From Trogon surrucura (lineage: Eukaryota; Chordata; Aves; Trogoniformes; Trogonidae), in contig CM036619.1 of the NCBI GenBank assembly GCA_020746105.1, positions 12,934,238 through 12,998,237 on the forward strand: a stretch of DNA of 64,000 nucleotides, in the 5' to 3' direction. Of the stretch, positions 21,901 to 34,900 are shown in pieces. The notes beneath the pieces were generated by a model, which was not told the DNA's origin, searched no databases, and saw only the letters and a program-made list of their open reading frames with translations. The translations under genes were made by a program, and so were the position numbers. How positions within the stretch are numbered: the stretch's first letter is position 1; each line of letters starts with the position of its first letter.

Positions 21901-24280
21901 TCGTTTCTGTGTGCAAAAATGAGCAACTGCTTATAGGAATTGAAGATTTGCAGTTCTTGGTATTTGTAGGATTCTCTGCAAGAAAGTCTGCAGGGAGAAC
22001 GCTAGATTTTAAATCCTCTGCCTTCTCCACAGCTAATGTGTTTTATGAAACATTTAACAAAGCTCATTTAGCTGTCATTATGTTTCTACATAAACATGGA
22101 ACAGAACTGGAGGGAAGAAACCTTGATGCTTTTAGTGAAAGAAAACCAAAATCCTTTGTCACCAAATTGTTTTTTTCCTGAGTAAAGAACCATTTAGAAG
22201 CAGAGCCCGGAGAGCATCTGCTCTCTCTCTCTCTTTTCCCCCAAAAGCCGCAGCAGCAGAGCCCCCATCCCATTCCTTAGAGATTCATTTCCACTACAAC
22301 TTCTGAAACTCGGCTGCAGCATCAGGAACACACCCAGAGCTCTGACCACATGCTGCAAACAATGCCATTTCTTGGAGCATAATATATATATTCAGGAGCC
22401 AAATATCCACTTATCAGAGGCTGGATAAAGCCAGTTACTAACCTGAAATTACATTTATTTCCAAAAATTCTTGTAATTTCTCCTGAAGTCTCCTAATACA
22501 GCAGTTGAAGCTTCTAATGATAAAGTCTTGACACTCAACATCTGCTCTCAGGTGTTTCTATAAAAATGTGGGAAATGTCAGTTCAAGCTGGTGTCTGATA
22601 GAAATCCAACCAGGAGGTGAGCCTTCTCCATCCTGTGCCTGGATGTGCTAATCATGACATTATGAATTTAGGAAAAAATGAAGAGAGAAGAGAAATAAGG
22701 ATTGCTTTTAGTCTCTTTGTTCTTCTCTTTTATAGAAATAATAGCATATTAATAGAGCAGTCAGGGCAGGGGTCCCTGAACTGGCCTACACACTGTACAG
22801 CCTGCAGCTGCCGCAGGCTCATCACCCTGAGCTGGGCTGGGTCTCAGAGCCAGCAAACAAACATGTTCTCCAAATAGAACAAAACAGAGAATATAAAAAC
22901 CTCAGATCTTTGCCAGTCCTGTCCTTCAGGTGCTAAACCGCCATGGCCCTGGGATCGCCTGGGAAGGCAGCGTGCTGGCAGAGCACATGAGCAGGTACTC
23001 ATGTCCTGGATGCACAGCAAATGCACCCTGGAAGACCTTGAGAGGTGGTGTAGGTGTTTGCTGTTTTGTTTTTAGGTCAGCTACTTCTAAAACCAGTTTG
23101 CCTGCAAGAAAGATAAAACCATCTCTGTTTTTTCTGATCGAAGGTTTCCAAGTTGCTGAAGCTTTCCCATTACACTTTATTCCCTCTTGGGCTGTTCTTA
23201 AGGAAACCTTCATCAGCACACATCGCCAGATTTATTTAACTGCAGGCTGTTTCCATACAGCAAATCCATGGCTTGGGAGACCTTGAACCATTGCCTGCCC
23301 ATGCCTCTCTTTCCAGAATGACTGCGGCCTCTACTTCCAAAACCACAAAAAAAGCATTACTGATTTCCTTGGCAGAGCAGAGTTGACGTGTTGACGGCCA
23401 GTGTTACCCGGTCCCTTGTGTTTTTAAAAGTTCTGTTGGATTTATGATATTGAGATAATTACAGTCTTGATTCTTGCCAGCAATTGCCTGAATAACTCAG
23501 GTATGCAAGGAGCCCTGTATCTATATATCAGCACTGCTGAAGCTACCCCTGTGTGTATTGATCTGTCCCATCACACAGCAATGACTGCAGCATCACATTA
23601 AGTATTAGTTGTGGGTTTTTACCCCGATTCAAATATACACCAGAAATAAAATCCCTATTTTGGCTGACAGTGGGATAAAACTCTCCTGCAATCAGTACTC
23701 AGGAACAAAACTGTGGATTTTTCCCCCAGGTTTGGAAATATCAAACCATTTTGTCCTCTAATTTGCAATGACAAATCCTTAGTGTCAGCAACAGCAGAGC
23801 AGGGCACATTCTCAACAACAACCATTTAACCAAATATTTGACAGAAAGGCAGGCCATGGTGCATTTTGTGCATCTATTTAGAAATACACTTACTCTCTGC
23901 CAAAGAACCATTTCAAACTATGCTATGCAAACACAGCTGTATTTGAAACTACCAGCCACAGGAATTTGCAAGCTATTTTTGGAACTAATCTGGCACATTG
24001 AAAGACAAAGACATTTTGCCTCTTGCAACAGATCACATTACCTGGGTTGCTGCTTGTGAATTTGCTCTTGTGGTACTATATCGGGTATGGAGTGTTGCAG
24101 CAATCTTGGATTCAACACAACTAGGAAATAAACATTTCTTCAGAGAGATCTGTCCTTACATTTTTATCCTTATTCTGAAGTATCATTGTTCCAGCTATCA
24201 GCCACATGACACAGACAGAGCATGGCTGCTCAGCAAGAGCACTGAGGAATTACTTGGTGTTAAAATCTTGTTAAAAAAAT
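15922..24280. other. Intergenic, nothing recognised
   Basis: About 8.4 kb without a supported gene, tRNA or clear interspersed repeat. There are short simple-sequence patches (alternating TG/TA near 21,293-21,320; CT-rich near 22,222-22,240). The longest open frame (20,807-21,205, minus) has no recognisable domain. Confidence 0.5.
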
Positions 24281-24335
24281 CATAGAATCGCTAAGGTTAG
24301 AAAAGACCTTTAAGATAATTGACTCTAACCATATC
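24281..24335 (-). mobile_element. CR1 LINE 3' end remnant
   Basis: CATAGAATCG followed by AAGGTTAGAAAAGACCTTTA is a degraded reverse-complement CR1 3' terminus. The left boundary is clear; the right boundary fades into unrecognised sequence. Confidence 0.75.
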
Positions 24336-26988
24336 TCTTCCCTTTATATCTGTCCAACAGAAAAACCCCTTGGCATAGGTGGTTACGATCTCACTTTAGC
24401 ACTTTGCCTCTCACCTGCTGATTGTGGTTTGCGGCTGCTGCTCCATCAGGCACAGGTAGCACAGGGGTACCAGTGGGACGGGGAACAGCATCAGCCCCAG
24501 CCAGGCATCCCTCCCTGCAAGGATGCTTCCACGGTGAAGTCTGAACCAAAAGGTTTTAGAGAAGAGGAAATTGGCCCCACAAATTCAGTGTGGCTTCTCT
24601 TCCCCTAAGAAGCAGCAATTGCTACAGATCCGTGCAGCAACATGTGTTTGTGCCTCTAGACTCGTCAGGACACTCAGCAACATTTCTCAGTTTTAACTGG
24701 CTTGTTCACACCAGGAGGGAAATGGAGTGACACTTCAGCTTGAAATTTTTAAAACTATTATGATGATTCTTTGAGGGATGATCACAAACCATAACATATT
24801 CCTGCAAATAAGTATTTTGATTTTAGTGTGAGCTTTTTTTCCCTGTCTTAAATAAAACTGTCTCAACATTTTTCTGTTTAATTTTGGTAGTTTTGTGTAG
24901 AATATTAACTTCATTCCTCTAGAAAATACAACTTATCTGTATTGTTTGAAATGACCGATAAAAACAAACTACAGCTTGGTGCAGGCATGAATCTTTTTGC
25001 CATCCTACTCCCTGCACAGGACTGCTGATTGGTTTTCAAACTTTTTAATCAAGCAAGAGTCAAATCTCTAGATAATTTGAGCAGCAGAACACAGAAAATT
25101 CATTATTTCCTGCCGTCTGCATTCATCCCAAGGAAGAGCTGACAAAAGCAGAGCCCACGGAGCACATCTGTGAGAGCTGTGCAGCCCAGCAGAAGATGTG
25201 CACAGCCCCGCCCTGAGCCTCCTCCTCCACAGTCGGCCATGGGGATGGAAAAACTGTTCCAGTTTTCAGAGTTTGTCACTTCCACAGCCTGTCATCTCAT
25301 TCTACTTTAGTTCAGAATAAATAAAATATTATCACAGTCATTTTTTTTTCTGAAAAAGGGCTCATGGCACCCTGAGATGAAACATCTGATACTCCTTGGC
25401 ACACACTATTATAGAAAATAGTTCTCTTTTGAGAACTGTCTCTGTATTTCTCTTACAAAACCTTTTCAGCTCTAATTCCCACAGCAAGAAATTACGAAGA
25501 GAGGAAGCATAATTACAACACAGACTAGAGAATACACGTACATGATGCTGTCTCATCCACAGCTTCTTTCTCATGTGACTACACTAAAAACATCCAAAGG
25601 GCTTCTAACACCTAACACCAGCAAGAGGCCATGCACGTCTTAGACAATAAAATAGTTGCGTGTTTTGCTCTAAAACCCACCAGAGAAGTCAGTTTCTCCT
25701 TGGCTTTGCCCCAGGCAGGCAGCTGCCCGGGCTCTCTGTAGATTTTCTTACATTTTGAGGCACGTGCAGGCTGGAACTGAGCTCAAAGAGAGAGCCAGGG
25801 GAGCAGTGTGCAGCATTCCTGGGAGGAACCAAACAGACTGTTATTTCTTACAATATCAGTCCCTGCCTGTACTGGGCAAGTGAACGAATAGCCCCGTTGC
25901 CACTGCGAATCCTGCCAGCTGCCCTCTCCATCCCCTGCCAGACACCTCATCATCCTTCACTCCTCATTTCTGCCTGAGCCCTGAAATTCAGGGTGCAGAA
26001 AGGGCTGTGTGCTTTTCCCTCTGGCCACAACAACGTTGGACCTGAAACACCCTACATCAGGCAGACAGCCCTGCATGGGGATGTTTTAATTACCATTTCC
26101 CAGGGCTGACATCCCAGTGGGCGAGATCCCGGTGCTGCCATATCTCAGCCCACAGTCTGAGAAGGGTTTAACAGAGCTGTCACACCGGATTTTCCTTCCC
26201 ACACCTTCCCTTGAGATGACATTCAGGTAGGTAAATATACTTCAGAAAAACTCTGTGCTGAAAAAGCTTTTCTCACCTCAGCACTCAGTAGAAGCAAATA
26301 TAATGGTACCACTATTGCTACTAGACCTTTGACTGTAACAGGTTGCCAAACACATTTTTTTGTTTCTGGCACTGAATATCTGCTACAACCAGAGAAGAAA
26401 GCAGCTGGCACAATTTGCAATTGCAACTCAATGAATTTCTAAAAGTTGAAAAGTTTTGTGTCTAACTTAAAAACATGATTTGGATTTTTGTTGTTGTTGT
26501 TGTTCAAAATACAAAAAGTGCATTATTCTTAATATTTTCATCTTGGGTAGTTGCCTTTTTTTTTTGAAAAAGCAAGTGTTATGCTCAAATGAACTGTAAA
26601 ACCAGGAACAGCTCTTTCAGAGCCTAATTCAGTGACTTTTGAACCTCTTCTGAGCAGATAACTAAAATCCATTTATAGAAACGTCAGCACCCCGTGAAGC
26701 TCTTGAATACCTTGAAGAGAACTACGGCACCAGCATGAGAGGCAAAGCTTGAAAGACAGCAGGTGTTGGAGACGGATTAACACCAACAGGGAAGACAAAC
26801 ACTTCAATATCACGCTTTTCACAGGCAAATACTAAACCTTCTGATCCTTCCTGCTTCTGTGTTCCCATTCTGAGAAATGCAATTCCGCTCAGAAGCTGCC
26901 AACACAGATAATAACAATTAAAGTTCCAGTGTATAAAATCAGGATACAAACCCTCTGTCTACAACAGTCTAATAGGTTTTAAAGGTAT
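24336..26988. other. Intergenic, nothing recognised
   Basis: No gene supported. A short TTG triplet run lies at about 26,490-26,505. Confidence 0.5.
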
Positions 26989-28077
26989 TGTCCTGGTTTC
27001 AGCTGCAATAGGGTTATTTTTCTTCCTAGTGGTTGGTATAGTGCTGTGGTTTGGTGAGAACAATGTTGGTAACACACTGATGTTTTAGTTATTTCTAAGC
27101 AGTGTTTACACTAAGTCAACTTTTCAGTTTCTCACACTGCCCTGTCAGCGAGGAGGCCAGGGGTGCAGAAGAAGCTGGGAGGGGACCCAGCCAGGACAGC
27201 TGACCCCAGCTGGCCAAGAGGATATTCCATATCATATATGGCATCATGCTCAGCATAAAAAATAAGAGGAAAGATGGCCAGGAGGCCACTGTTTGGGAAC
27301 AGGCGGGGCATCGGTCATTTGGTGGTGAGCAATTGTTTTTCATTTGCATCACTTGTTTTTCTTGGGGTTTATTTCTCTCTTTTTTTTATTTTCCTTTTCA
27401 CTACAATTATTTTATTATTATATTAATAAAATATTTTATTTCAATTATTAAACTCATAGAATCATATCATCATAGAATGGTGGGGTTGGAAGGGGCCTTA
27501 AAGATCATCTGGTTCTAACCCCTGCCATGGGCAGGGACATCTCCCACCAGCCCAGGTTGCTCCAAGCCCCATCCAGCCTGGCCTTGAGCACTTCCAGGGA
27601 GGGGGCTGCCACAACTACTCCAGGCAACCTGTTCCACTGTCTCACCACCCTCACTGTAAAGAATTTCCTCCTAATGTCTAACCTAAATCTGCCCTGCTCT
27701 AGTTTAAAACCTCATCCTATCACTACACTCTCTGACAAACAGCCCCTCCTCAGCTTTCCTTCAGGTACCAAAAGGCCAACATAAGGTCTGCCTGGAGCCT
27801 TCTCTTCTCCAGGCTGAACAACCCCAACTGCCTCAGCCTGTCCTTGCAGGAGAGATGTTCCAGCCCTCTGATCATCTCTGTGACTCTCCTCTGGACTCAT
27901 TCCAACAGCTCCATGTTCTTTTTGTCTTGGGTGCTCCAGAGCTGAATGCAACTGTTCTTATCTCAACCCACAAGTTTTCTTACTTTTACCCTTTCTATCC
28001 TCTCCCCCATCCCATGGTGGGGGAGTGGGCGAGCAGCCACGTGGTGCTGAGTTGCCAGCTGAGGTTAAACCACAACA
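26989..28077 (+). mobile_element. Solo endogenous-retrovirus LTR, split by a nested CR1
   Basis: Begins TGTCCTGGTTTCAGC and ends TTAAACCACAACA (TG...CA termini). The first half includes GGTATAGTGCTGTGGTTTGG, AACACACTGATGTTTTAG and the TATA-like CATAAAAAAT near 27,254. The second half runs TTATCTCAACCCACAAG to the end. Flanking GGTAT (26,984-26,988) and GGAAT (28,078-28,082) look like a 5-bp target duplication with one change. Without the nested CR1 the LTR is about 590 bp. No internal retroviral genes are attached, so it is a solo LTR. It resembles a very common avian LTR family; the exact name is not assigned. Confidence 0.88.
27455..27949 (-). mobile_element. CR1 LINE 3' end nested in the solo LTR
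   Basis: Reverse-complement CR1: the 3' terminal CATAGAATC repeats at 27,455, then CCTGCCATGGGCAGGGACAT and CACCCTCACTGTAAAGAATT, to about 27,949. It interrupts the LTR between ATTAAACT and TTCTTATCTCAACC. AACT occurs on both sides (27,451-27,454 and 27,950-27,953), possibly a 4-bp target duplication. It must be younger than the LTR. Confidence 0.92.
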
Positions 28078-28082
28078 GGAAT

Positions 28083-31000
28083 AAATTGTTATATTATGAC
28101 TATCTATCACAGATTTGTTTGGGGTTTTAATTCCCATTAGTTGTGATGAAAAAAATCCACTTGAGTCCATTGTGTCTGGCTCACAAAATCACACTGGGAA
28201 GTTAAACATTTACATTAAGAAAACCACATATTTAAAAAGACAGCAAAGTGACATGATTTCTGACAATATTACTGCTACTTCTGTGATTACTTACTGCTGT
28301 GGCAGAGTAGCACATCGCCCATGGTGCTCACAATCACCGATGCTGGCTCTTCTGCTTGTGTTTGCCCAAGATGCTCATGCTACACTGTCAGAGTGGCCAG
28401 AAGCAGACCAGATCACGGACCGTAACTTCACTAATTGCACCCAAATGCTCTGGGGTTTTGCTGTGCAGAAAGATGCCAGATTACAGGGGTGCATATTGCC
28501 ATGTCCAGCAGCACTCTTCCTCTCCTTCAGCCTTAAGCTCTTGGCCCCAAATGATTTTTTATAAAAGAGCAAAACCCTACATCAAGCAGAAATCAGACCA
28601 GTAGCATTTTACTCAAAAGGCTAACATAGCACTGCAGGCAGCAGCACCTAACACAAAGTGTTGAGCTGTTTTCATGGAAATAGGAGATTTAAATCAGTTC
28701 CAAACTCTTCATTAACACCTCTGGTTTCTTCTTTGCTCTTCAGTATTTCAGTATAGGAGCTTTAATGAACTTACCAGCAGGACAAAGATGAATTTTTGCT
28801 ATGAATTTTTATATTTGAGATCTGTCTCTTAAAAGTATCTGACAAGAACAGATGACGTGTATCCCCCCAGGAGGGTCTCTGACAGTGATAAGGCAGGAGA
28901 ATTTTCTGCATTTCACACCTAGAGACTCACCGGTCTGAGAGCATTTTCTCCAGAGACATCTGACAGGGGACACATTTCAGAGCAGGGACACAATGTATAG
29001 AAGAAAGGAACACGTATGTGGCACTATATAAACACATTACACAGATACATACACAATTTTCCTACCAGCCTCATATAAAATTATCCATTAGACCCCTAGG
29101 TTTCAGCAGCAGCAGGAGGCAGCACCATGTAGGATCTCTTCGCAGCAGAGACGGGGCTGCCTCTGCCACGCAGGATGCAGAAAAACCTTCAAGTAGCTTT
29201 CTGGGCAATTAAAGTTATAAGTTCAGTCAAGTTTGCAAATCTACAGCAAAGCCATTCCCCCAGGGCTCGGTGCTTTTTAGATACAGCCCAGTACAGAGGC
29301 AGCACAAAGCTGGAAGGAACATCTCTCCAGGCATCTCCCTCCATTCACCTGCATCTGACCTTCTGCTGACTCAAGCCCTGGCAAGAGCTCTGGCAGTAAC
29401 CCAGGGAAGGGGTACGTCGAGGGGGAAAGGTCTCCATCACTTCTAAAGCATCGACACTGTTCCGCAGGTACCACACAAACATCCCAGTGCCAGCTGCAAG
29501 AGTTTTCTGACCTCATTATAACTCCTTGGAAATTAAGCCTTTAGGAATGAAGTTTGTTTGTTGTTTTTTGGTTTTTTAAATTATTAATACAGAAGTATAT
29601 ACTGCTTAGTCACTGGTGACCTGCCTATTTTTGTTTATAAATAAAATGACACAAAGCAGTCACAGTCATTCTCTTCTGTGCCACTTAGGGCAAAGATAAG
29701 CCTGCAGCAAAATGACTCGATACACAGCATGGTTTTGGAGCTAGGAGTTCTATTTCTAAATATTAATAAGATCTCCCAAACCTCAGCAGACTTTAATTCA
29801 TTTTCATTTGGTTTAAGCATTCTTCTCTTCCCTGAAAACTGCAGTCTCTGCCCTGAGCCTGCTGCCCACAGCACCCATCCGTAGGCAGCCTCACGCAGTC
29901 CAAGAAGCCGCAGATCACTGGAACCTCAGGCCCACGTGTGACAGACACAGCAATATAACATGAATTAATGGAGGGTGCCTGTGCTCTTATAATAATAAAG
30001 CCTAGAACTGCTACCGTGATTAAATACAGATCTGCAGCAGAAATAAATTCTTCCCGAGTCTGATCTGTGGCTCAGCAATGCAGATGAGTTGCTGGCAGAC
30101 AGGGTTAACCTTTACCCACAGCTATCATTAGCATGATGGTTTCACTATTACATGGAAATTTAGATTTGTTTGGAGAAGGAGTGAAAAAGCCTATGGGGAT
30201 CCTGGTGACAGTATTCATTACCTACAGAAACGTTGGCATCTAGATGAGGGTTGGGCACAGATAGGTGCTGCTACAAAATTCAAGAGCACCTTCCCTGGGC
30301 CGTATGTGTGAGACTGGAGGCATCCCAGGGACAGCCAGTAGATCTGTCCCCTTCAGCACCACCAAAACCCTTTGATTTCTAAATATCCACAGCCAACTGT
30401 TCTCAAGTTCTCTTCTTTCACCCCACTGTAGCTCGACAGTGGTGCAGAAAGCATCTCAAGCCACCTCATCTCTGCATCGACTTCCACAATCATAACTGGG
30501 AAGTGCTCAACTACAACAAAATGCAATGTCACTTGGTGGTGGCAAAATGAGAAAGCATTTATGACTTCCATGATGCTGTGATGGTTTATCAGTCAGGCAA
30601 TACAACGGCAGTTGAACAACAAGGAGCAAGAACATTGCAGTCACCTGCTGGTTGTCCTTAGGCTGGAGATACACATAACCCCAGCTAGTCCTGATGAGCT
30701 GCGTGTTAAGCACATTAGATTGGCTATCAGACAGGTCAGGGCGCTCAGGCATGCTGCTGAGCCTTCCAGCCCAACCTCCCTACGCGCTGCCTCGCTTGAA
30801 GTCCTCTGACGGAAGAAAACTGAACCTGCTGGGGAAATCACAATAACCTAAGACAAATTTGATTTAAACAAGCGGCTTTCTTGCAGCTTAACCCTGGCAG
30901 AAGGGAGCTCAGCACAGCTGGCCCAAGGACCAGGCAAGCACCGGTGGTGCTGAAGTGTCCCCAGGAAGACAAGCGCTCAGTGAACTCAGCCAGGGTCCCT

Positions 31001-31518
31001 TGGCTGCACCTGCAGCAACAGAAATGCTCTTGCAGCACTCTTCTTTCTCCTCCGTGAGAGGTTTTGCAAAGGTCATGTCGGGGAGTCCTCACAGCCTTCA
31101 GTGAAGTTGGTGATGTTGAATTTGCATCTCACTGACAAAAAAAAGAGGGAGAAAAGCAACTTGCAAAGGCCCATTTGAGGTCCTGCACACAGTTTAACGT
31201 GTTGTTTCTTCGCCTTTGAATGTAGCAGGGAGCAAAGGGGCTGCGAAGGATGCCACTGCCTGTCCCTCAGTGTCCTGTGGTCTCAGGCCATGGGCACAGT
31301 GCTCAGCTCTGCCACCCCCCCGGGAGCCAGGTCTGACACTCTGACAAGTGCCCTTCCATGGGAAGGGAACTGCCCATTCCTAAAGCACCCCAGTCTGCTG
31401 AAATAAAACAAACCACTGCAAGGTCTCAGCGGAATCAGGTAGAAGCCCCACACTCATACAAGCAATCCAAGCTCATATCAGATGTGTGTCACTCCTCCTC
31501 TTTGCACTCATGTTGCTT
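28083..31518. other. Intergenic, nothing recognised
   Basis: About 3.4 kb without supported genes or repeats. The short open frames do not look coding. Confidence 0.5.
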
Positions 31519-31996
31519 ATAGAATCATAGAATCATTTAGACTGGAAAAGACCTTTAAGATCATGGAGTCCAACCTCGCAATGTCAGGTCCACCACTAAA
31601 ACATGTCCTTAAGCACCACATCTACATGCACACCACCACTGATTCAACCATTTCCCTGGGCAGCCTGTTCCAATGCTTGACAATCCTTTCCGTAAAGAAT
31701 TTTTTCCTAATAATCCAATCTAAACCTCCCTCAGCACAACTTGAGGCCATTTCCTCTTGTCCTACCACTTGTTACTTGGAAGAAGAGACCAACACCCCCC
31801 TCACTACAACCTCCTTACGAGTAGCTGTAGAGAGCAATAAGGTCTCCCCTGAGCCTCCTTTTCTCCAGGCTAAACAACCCCAGTTCCCTCAGCTGCTCCT
31901 CATACAATTTGTTCTCGAGTCCCTCCACCAGCTTTGTTGCCCTTCTCTGTCCACACTCCAGCACCTCAATATCTCTCTTTATAACGCTGTGCACCT
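31519..31996 (-). mobile_element. CR1 LINE 3' end, older subfamily
   Basis: ATAGAATCATAGAATCATTT, then TTTAAGATCATGGAGTCCAAC and CCCTGGGCAGCCTGTTCCAA, continuing to about 31,996. Reverse-complement CR1, diverged from copies A and B, 5'-truncated. Confidence 0.9.
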
Positions 31997-34900
31997 TGGC
32001 AAAGCTTCTTTAGAAAGACCAAGACAAAAAAAAAATGCTACTTTTTGTTGATAATAGCTTTCTTCCTGAAAATAACTGGCTTCGGTTTCCACAGGCTTTT
32101 CAAACTGCTTCACTGCAAGGAAATTTGCTTTTGATTGTTCCCCATGGTCACCTCAAGGCAGGACGTTTCCAAAGGCAGCAAGAGACAGAGTCTGCCCCCA
32201 CCACCCACTGCTGTTGGCCTTATTTGAAAAAACAAATCTGCTCCAAGGACAAGGCTTTTGTTGTTTTGCAAAGCAGTAAATCAGCAAATGAATCTAATTC
32301 ATCCCCAGTACAAGACACCAGTGCCAATCATTCAAATCAGGGCAGAAAAGTATTAAACAGCGCTCCCCAAATGCAAACCAGCCATTTCGTCAGTGTAACA
32401 GTCAGAAGCTGTAATTGCTCTGTAGATCTAGATAATCGAGAATGTGCTTTCCTGGAACTGACCTTTGAAGTCAGAAGACCATTAGGAAACCGTTAGGAGA
32501 CCATTAACAACGGAACAGGAACACAAAGGTGCTCAGCCCATGCACATCTTCACCGTGGCAGTCAACTGTGGCCACATCACCCACAAAGCCGCTGCTGCCA
32601 AGCCCCGGTTGGTCACCATTTCAGCCACCCCCCTGCTTTTACTTACGACCAGGTGAGCTCAGGAGCTGGAACCACCTTCTCAATAAACTCTTAAATCAGG
32701 CTGAAATCAGCTGGACTGGCCTCTTGCATGGAGACAGGTCCCTGCAGGCAGCTTTGCACAGGAAGCAAACTCAACAGGGTACCTGACATTCTCAAAGCTC
32801 TGCGAAGAGGAAATTCGCTTAGGAACAGGAGGCAGGAAGGGCTGGTTGCATCTCATCTGTCAATAAATTTATCTGCAAAAGTCAAAACTAGTTTGGAGGT
32901 AGGAGCCCAGTGCTACAGAATCTTTTTTTTTTTTCCCCCAAGCTAAGCCTGACCCCAGAGGATAGCTACAGTCTTTACCAGAAATATACAATGATTATAA
33001 AAACCCCTACACCTCATTTGAAAGGTACACTCATCTGATGACTTCTCTGAAGCATTTGAAGATTTTCTGTCATTTTTCTCTTCATGTGCAAGTAAAGTTT
33101 GATTGGCAGTCTGAAGCTAGCTATTAAATTATCTCCTATTTTTAAACCTTGGGGACCATAACACATGACAAAGCAAACTTTAAGCAGATAAAACCTGTAA
33201 GACCACATGAGGAGAGAGGATGGGACAAGTAATGCTCCAGCAGAGTGACCAGGCAGCTCAGGCATGCCTGTGTAACTCCCCATGGAGACACCTAATCCCA
33301 GATTAAAAATAACCCTATTCCAGAATGATGTCTCTGTTCTGAAGCATAATTACCCTCTTCCTAAAATGTCATTCAATTTCCTGCTCTAGAAAAAATAAAC
33401 CTTATAGTGATTGCAACTGGAAAGATTTATTTCAGTGACACAAATACAACATAACAGTTAAAAGGAGTCCACAGTGTTGAAAAGCAGCTTGCTGCCATTT
33501 TTCCCCTACATGTGACCCTCCATGTCTTCTAACATGTTGCAAGGCTTCTGCCAGCATCAGTCTTTTAATTTTTCTCATGTATGGAGCAATCCTTCCAAAT
33601 GTAACAGCTACATAACAGCTGTGCAGCTCTGAATTATCAGCACGTATCTCCAGGAGATACAATTTCTTCTTACAGAGAGACAGTACAGCTCTGTTAGAGC
33701 CCTCTCTGCTGGTTATTAAACACCCAGTGGCCCAGCTGGCCCTCCCAGCCCCAGGACCCTGCACAGACCTTTCTGAAGCCATCTGAGCTCACAGGACCCC
33801 GAGATGTTCAGGAGCAGTCTGGGACACATTTCATCTCCACCCCTTCTCATCCAGCATGGCAGAGGTGCTGTGGGTGGGAAGGGTGCAGCTGGTACAGGCA
33901 GGAGCCTCAGCTGACAGACGCCACGTGTTTCTGTCATGGGGAAAACCCCTTCCCGAAGAGCTGTCGTGTGCGGGAATAGCAACACATGTGTTTGACAGCA
34001 GAGCCAGAGGAAATGGAGTAGAAAGATCTGCAGAGGCAATCCTGGCCCAGCAGTCCTGGCATATCAATGCAGCAGCAATAGCAAAAAAAAATTCCTATGA
34101 GTCCCCTCAGTTATGACACCCTTTATTTCTACTTCTCTTCCCCTGCAGCCCTGCTAAGAGCCCAGAGGTACCCCGGTGTCAGACTCCCTCCCTTGAATCA
34201 TCTCACCAGCACTGCTAATTGATCTCTGCACAGATCAATTCGGAGATTTTTTTCCATCGTGACAACTTTCTTCAGTGACAGACCACAGTGTTTAGTCAAA
34301 CTAAACTTATCTAAATATTTTAAGAAATCCACCCAAACTCTTTGCTATTCAAGCAAACATAAATGTATTAAGAGCATTAAAAATTCTTAAGGGTTTTTTT
34401 GTTTTTTTTTTTTTTTTTTTAAGGTCTAAGAAGATCTACGCACCAAGAATCATTTCTTCCTCCTCCCACAAAATATTACCTGGGTTAGGTTTGACTGTCA
34501 GCCCACAAAAAAGCAAAGCATAACCCAGCACCCAGGAGACACCTGTTTACAAATGACATAAAATAATCTGTCACACCATGGCACCAGCTTGGGTTTGCAC
34601 CAAGACAACCAACACCCACCCCACTGCAAGAGCAGTGGGGAATCCAGCCTTGGTTTGTTAATGTGGATAGTCCAAAAGGGTTGGACACAGGGATAAAACT
34701 CTGCTTTGGGGGATGTCTGCTTGGGCTGCACTACTGAAGCAGTCCAGGGTCCCCTTTTAAGTGCACAGGGAGCAATGGTCTTTGCCCCGTGGATGTATGG
34801 ACGCTGACTGCACGCAAGCACACACAGAGGGCGGCACCTGGGCTGTCTGAACAGCGCAAACTTCTTGTCTTTGGGAAAAGGCCATCAGCCAAGTGGGGAT

